Below, piece after piece: positions 60,184 to 64,000 of a DNA stretch of 64,000 nucleotides (position 1 is the first letter of the stretch; each line of letters starts with the position of its first letter). The notes under the pieces are model-generated. The model saw nothing but the letters and a program-made list of their open reading frames with translations. It was not told the DNA's origin and did not search any database. The stretch is from Flaccisagitta enflata (taxonomy: Eukaryota > Chaetognatha > Sagittoidea > Aphragmophora), in assembly GCA_965153355.1 (NCBI GenBank), contig OZ231127.1, positions 32,798,001-32,862,000 of the forward strand, read 5' to 3'. The position numbers and the translations under genes are program-made.

Positions 60184-60591
60184 AGTCGCGTGCACGCGAC
60201 TCTACAACCCGCTTTGTCGGTCCGTCCGTCCGTCCGTCGGTCCGTCGGTCCGTCCGTCACACTTTACTTTTTTTATAATATAACAACAACTCTTAAGTCA
60301 TTTTAAATCATTTAAAGTCATTACTAGTTATTCTGAGTCATTTTGAGTCATTCTAAGTCATTTTTAGTCATTCTAAGTCACTTTAAGTCATTTTAAGTCA
60401 TTTTTGTTTATTAGGTTTTTTAGTCATTTTAAGTCCTTTTTGGTCATTTTAAGTCATTCTTAGGTTTTTTAGTCATTTTAAGTCCTTTTTGGTCATTTTA
60501 AGTCATTCTAAGTCATTGAAAGTCATTCTGAGTCATTCTAAGTCATTCTAAGCTTGAAAGTCTCGCACGCGACTTATGGGTGTTGGCCTTG
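60184..60591 (+). mobile_element. AGTCGCG-family element, type B, nested in the giant palindrome
   Basis: Head AGTCGCGTGCACGCGACT, (CCGT)n core, AAGTCATTTT array, tail AGTCTCGCACGCGACTTATG, GGTGTTGGCCTTG. The other arm (about 61,465-61,500, inverse) reads TTTTGGCATTTTTTGCCAC across the site, so the insertion is in a T6 run. Confidence 0.93.
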
Positions 60592-60599
60592 TTTGCCAC

Positions 60600-61470
60600 A
60601 TTCTTGGAGTGTAATGCATATTGAATGACATCCCCATCCCCAAATCTTTTGTGGCATAGTAGTCCATGATAGGACAGATGTCCCCATAAAAATTTATTCA
60701 TTTCTGTCACGCTTTAAGCACAAAAATTTTGGTTTAAAATGGCAAAAAATGCAATTTTTTGAATTTTTTAAGCTGTTTTTGGGGTGTAATGCATATCAAA
60801 CGACATCCCCATCCCCAAATTTTTTGTGGCATAGTAGTCCATGATAGGACAGATGTCCCCAAAAAAATGTATTCATTTCCATCACGCTTTAAGCACAAAA
60901 ATTTTGGTTTAAAATGGCAAAAAATGCGATTTTTGAATTTTTTAAGCTGTTTTTGGGGTGTAATGCATATCAAACGACATCCCCATCCCCAAATTTTTTG
61001 TGGCATAGTAGTCCATGATAGGACAGATGTCCCCCCAAAAATTTATTCATTTCCGTCACGCTTTAAGCACAAAAATTTTGGTTTAAAATGGCAAAAAATG
61101 CCATTTTTTAAATTTTTTAAGCTGTTTTGGGGGTGAATGCATATTAAACAACATCCCCATCCTCAAATTTTTTGTGCTTAAAGCGTGACGGAAATAAATA
61201 AATTTTTTGGGGGACATCTGTCCTATCATGGACTACTATGCCACAAAAAGTTTGGGGAGGGGATGTCGTTTAATATGCATTACACCACAAAAACAGCTTT
61301 AAAAAATTCAAAAAATCGCATTTTTTGCCATTTTAAACCAAAATTTTTGTGCTTAAAGCTTGATGGAAGTGAATAAATTTTTGGGGGGATATCTGTCCCA
61401 ACATGGACTAATATGCCACAAAAAATTTGGGGATAGGGATGTCGTTTGATATGCGTTACACCCCAAAAAA
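60600..61470. repeat. Tandem and inverted repeats at the centre of the giant palindrome
   Basis: Three direct copies (about 176 bp; 60,600-61,130) of GACATCCCCATCCCCAAAT, GTGGCATAGTAGTCCATGAT, CACGCTTTAAGCACAAAAAT. They are followed by inverse copies (61,160-61,460). Open frames on both strands here have a 176-bp periodicity and no recognisable product. Confidence 0.85.
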
Positions 61471-62523
61471 GTGGCAAAAAATGCCAAAAAAGGCATTTTT
61501 TGCAGTTTTTTTGGCGCCTATTTTTTTAAGAGACTGTGAAATCCAAAAATTTTGGTTGGATATGCTGCAGGGACATATTCCACGCCAATTTTGGAATGAC
61601 TTTATTCATATCGATTAAACGTTACCTTTTTGAGACACTTGTAGCTAACCGTCAATAAAGACTTATCATTAAAATACCACAGAAACAGTGATTTTAGCTC
61701 GCCCTTTCCACTTTGAACTTGAATATCTCCGAAACAAATCATCCGATTTACTTGAAATTTGAAACATAGTTACTGCAGATGTAGGTTGATAATCCCTCTA
61801 AAAATGAAGTTGATCGGATAGAAATAGCCAATTTTAGCAATTTTTGAAAAAAAAAAAATTTTTTTAGGGGTCGCAGTGCCCAAATTTTTTTTGGAAGCAA
61901 AAAAATATCAATTACTTTGTTTGTCTATAAAATTTCATGAAAAATGGTTCACAAAAAAAAATTTTATAAGAAAAAATGTTTTTTACCAAAAATTATCAAA
62001 ATTTCAAAATCCCATAAGTATGGGATTTGAAATTTTGCATACACATGAAGGGTTCTCAGGACTACTTCCATGCCAAAAATTATTATGCTAAGCCAATTAT
62101 TCTAGAAAATATAGCGATTTTTCATTTTTTGGAAATTTTGTTTTTTTTTAGTGCCATTTCCCTAAAAATTGGCCAAAAATATTTTTCAAAAAATAAAATT
62201 TGTAGCTCTGGATATTGCCTACATGTAACATAAAAATAAAATTTTGAAACAAATTTTTTGGCCTACAATAGTGATTTTAAAAAATAAAAAATTTTTGACA
62301 ACCAAAAACAAAAAATGCCCGGAACAGCTCCAAACCCTTACGGGGGGTGGGGGTACTATAGGTGCACACCACAGAAAAATTTCAGATCTCATATCCTTGT
62401 AATTGGAGAGATATGGCTTCCCTCCTTATCACCAGTTCTTTGATTCCGGTACTGTATCCTTTAAGCTTCAATGTTCGTTAAGCATTCTTGATTTATTTCG
62501 TATGTCGATATACATATAAACTA

Positions 62524-62632
62524 AACAAGGCGGGAAACATGGCCACCCCAGTCCCGTGGACAAAGGCAGGAACCCTATTTGAGTTCACTTGACCATTTGG
62601 GCACGAGCAGTGAGGTAAAAACCCAAAAAAAG
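62524..62632 (-). mobile_element. AGTCGCG-family element, type A, old copy, duplicated
   Basis: CAAGGCGGGAAACATGGCCA, CCCCAGTCCCGTGGAC, ending in AAAAAAAGTGTAGTA. Duplicate of 57,174-57,350; core and head are lost. Confidence 0.7.
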
Positions 62633-62640
62633 TGTAGTAG

Positions 62641-63341
62641 GAACGTTTGCTCAGCTGTTTCAGGGATGAAGCATCATGGAAAAAAGTTGACTGAAATTTT
62701 TAATGTGCTCATATTTTTTGAATTTTATCGTTATAAATGCTTAAAAAGTGATTATACTAAGTTGGTTCAGCATCATAAAACCCAAAATAACAAGATTGAC
62801 CTTTTTTTGTCGCATTAAAAATCTTCATTAATTCAGGATTAAGAATACCATGATAGAAACTTTAATTACGCAAACAAAAACGCCTGTACTTGGCTGTACT
62901 CGCGGGGATTGAACAATATGACAATGCTGATTGCAAATCTATCTTCATTTTCAATCAATCCTGAATAACGCTTTAGTTCCATAAAGTTGGCCCATTTAGA
63001 AAATAAATTTGTATTTTAGTGTCCAAGAATTGTTATAGATTTGTATACGTAGGTTTGTATTAGTTGTGTGCAGGTTGTCCCATACCTGTCACACTGAAAT
63101 CTCAATCCTAACCTAAAATTTCCTCTAGTTGTCCTATACTTGTCCTAGTGTTGTCCAAGGGTTATTTTAGGAATCTTCAACTTTGTCTCAGGTGTTCAAA
63201 GTACAGACACAAACAGTATACATATATGAAGTGTGGAGGGCCCAAAAGCTATAGCAGCCTCTTGATGGAGCGACCAATTTACTAACAAACCAACCAACCA
63301 ACAAACAAATCAATTGACCTAACATTGCATAACAACTGACC
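62641..63341. other. Unassigned sequence
   Basis: AT-rich with no supportable exon. A GTTGTCC/TTGTCCTA-rich patch lies at 63,065-63,165. (CCAA)n at 63,290-63,310 may be a core fragment of a palindrome-headed element. Confidence 0.4.
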
Positions 63342-63506
63342 AGGGGTGTATAAAATTGAGTGGCATTTGATTTTATTCCCCCCCTGCATTTGATTTTCTT
63401 CCCCACAACGCGTCATGTCGTGTTACAAAATCTTTGATTTCTTTACCCTCAAAGCTATTAAACAGTGAATTTCAGGTTTTAATAGTGTTAAATTGTGTTG
63501 TAGTAA

Positions 63507-63508
<2 letters not shown>
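63342..63508 (+). mobile_element. C-run inverted-repeat element, left half
   Basis: GGGGTGTATAAAATTGAGTG, TTTGATTTTATTCCCCCCCT, CTTCCCCACAACGCGTCATG, TTACAAAATCTTTGATTTC. It is interrupted by a CATA microsatellite. Confidence 0.7.
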
Positions 63509-63537
<29 letters not shown>

Positions 63538-63568
63538 CATACATACATACATACATGTGTTGTAGTAA

Positions 63569-63619
<51 letters not shown>

Positions 63620-63626
63620 CATACAT
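63509..63626. repeat. (CATA)n microsatellite, two blocks in a 58-bp duplication
   Basis: The unit GTGTTGTAGTAATTACATAC followed by CATA repeats occurs twice (63,495 and 63,556). The rest to 64,000 shows nothing supportable. Confidence 0.92.
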
Positions 63627-64000
63627 TTTGGTGGAGGCGCCTGCACCTGAGTATTGGAATTAAAGCCTCGAAACTCAATCTAGGGTGTAGGTTTCCAACT
63701 GATGACCAGAAATTGGATATGTTAAAATATTCTAAGGAGAACTAAATTCTTTTCTAAATATGGCAAAGTACTTTACACCCCTTCATGGTGACCTATCATC
63801 CCATGATATATCTTCTTGAAGATGAATTCCTATTCCTCCAATCATTAAGATTTCCCTTTAACACAAAATAGTATAAATTGTCCATATTCCCACCCCCATA
63901 GTTTAATTGAAAGGAGGGGTAGCAGCTAGGGAGTCAGATCCCCATAGTTCCTTTTTTTCAATTAGATTTAACCTTCGCTGAATTGACTATCCCTGTCAAT

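Larger units (their letters stand above)
59373..62454. mobile_element. 3.1-kb giant palindromic element, TA TSD
   Basis: Ends CAGTACTGGAATCAAAGAAC and (inverse) CAGTACCGGAATCAAAGAAC with TA on both sides. The arms are about 800-980 bp and include CTTACGGGGGGTGGGGGTAC, TTGGCATGGAAGTAGTCCTG and GGTTGGTTATGCTGCAGGG-like sequence. Unit 1 reads AATTCATTTTATCCTTTAAG at the site (56,801-56,820), the empty target. Minor frames inside are not conserved between arms. Confidence 0.92.
57376..62640. repeat. Tandem segmental duplication, unit 2 (with three later insertions)
   Basis: Same order of landmarks as unit 1, but interrupted by 58,378-58,680, 58,712-59,056 and 59,373-62,454. Without these, unit 2 is about 1.5 kb, close to unit 1. 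Confidence 0.88.

Noticed and set aside
60734-61376. Repeated frames on both strands (HPHPQIFCGIVVHDRTDVP type)
   Set aside because: They follow a 176-bp tandem repeat at the centre of a palindromic element, with different frames open in different copies.

Overview
The window is eukaryotic and almost certainly metazoan. Coding sequence comes as short exons with GT-AG boundaries and matching phases, separated by long introns packed with satellites and transposable elements. The proteins recognised are animal-like: the C-terminus of GCN1, the first two helices of a rhodopsin-family GPCR, a two-pass membrane protein resembling TMEM200, an ankyrin-repeat exon and two copies of a discoidin (F5/8 type C)-like exon. 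A degenerate TTAGGG-like tract is also present. The many short palindrome-headed elements with tetranucleotide (GGAC)n/(GTCC)n cores and minisatellite bodies recall the Helentron-derived HINE or 'pearl' elements known from bivalves and other invertebrates. An aquatic invertebrate is therefore my best guess, by inference only.

Layout. 1-18,150 is gene-poor: a 29-bp-unit minisatellite (1,436-1,790; 5,238-6,290; 12,065-13,240) interrupted by what looks like one 5.8-kb Mutator-type element (6,291-12,064) that itself carries nested insertions four levels deep. 18,218-20,007 holds the last four exons of GCN1 (+ strand). 20,000-26,600 is MITEs and a giant minisatellite element. 26,642-30,705 is a four-exon gene for a two-TM protein with a heptapeptide-repeat linker. 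30,700-39,600 is mostly modular fold-back elements. 39,605-43,399 gives the first two recognisable exons of a GPCR, split by an intron carrying a 2.7-kb hAT-like insertion. 45,306-45,586 is an ankyrin exon and 51,804-52,005 a possible terminal exon. 55,500-62,640 is a tandem segmental duplication containing the discoidin-like exon twice; the second unit has received three insertions whose empty sites are preserved in the first unit.

The most striking signals are four. (1) A large family of AGTCGCG-palindrome elements inserted in T-runs, with empty sites visible inside the window. (2) Modular fold-back elements in which a constant stem carries interchangeable 'barcodes' and minisatellite cores. 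(3) Three different genes in which the edge of an exon, together with its splice site, has been tandemly duplicated; in the two-TM gene the duplicate acceptors stay in frame and could add extra membrane segments. (4) Nested insertions datable by target-site duplications: 4, 6, 8, 9 and 11 bp, and TA.

The genes do not form a functional operon-like unit; they are independent neighbours. All calls come from reading the sequence without searches. Exon boundaries are predicted from splice consensus and phase, and element ends from inverted repeats and target-site duplications.
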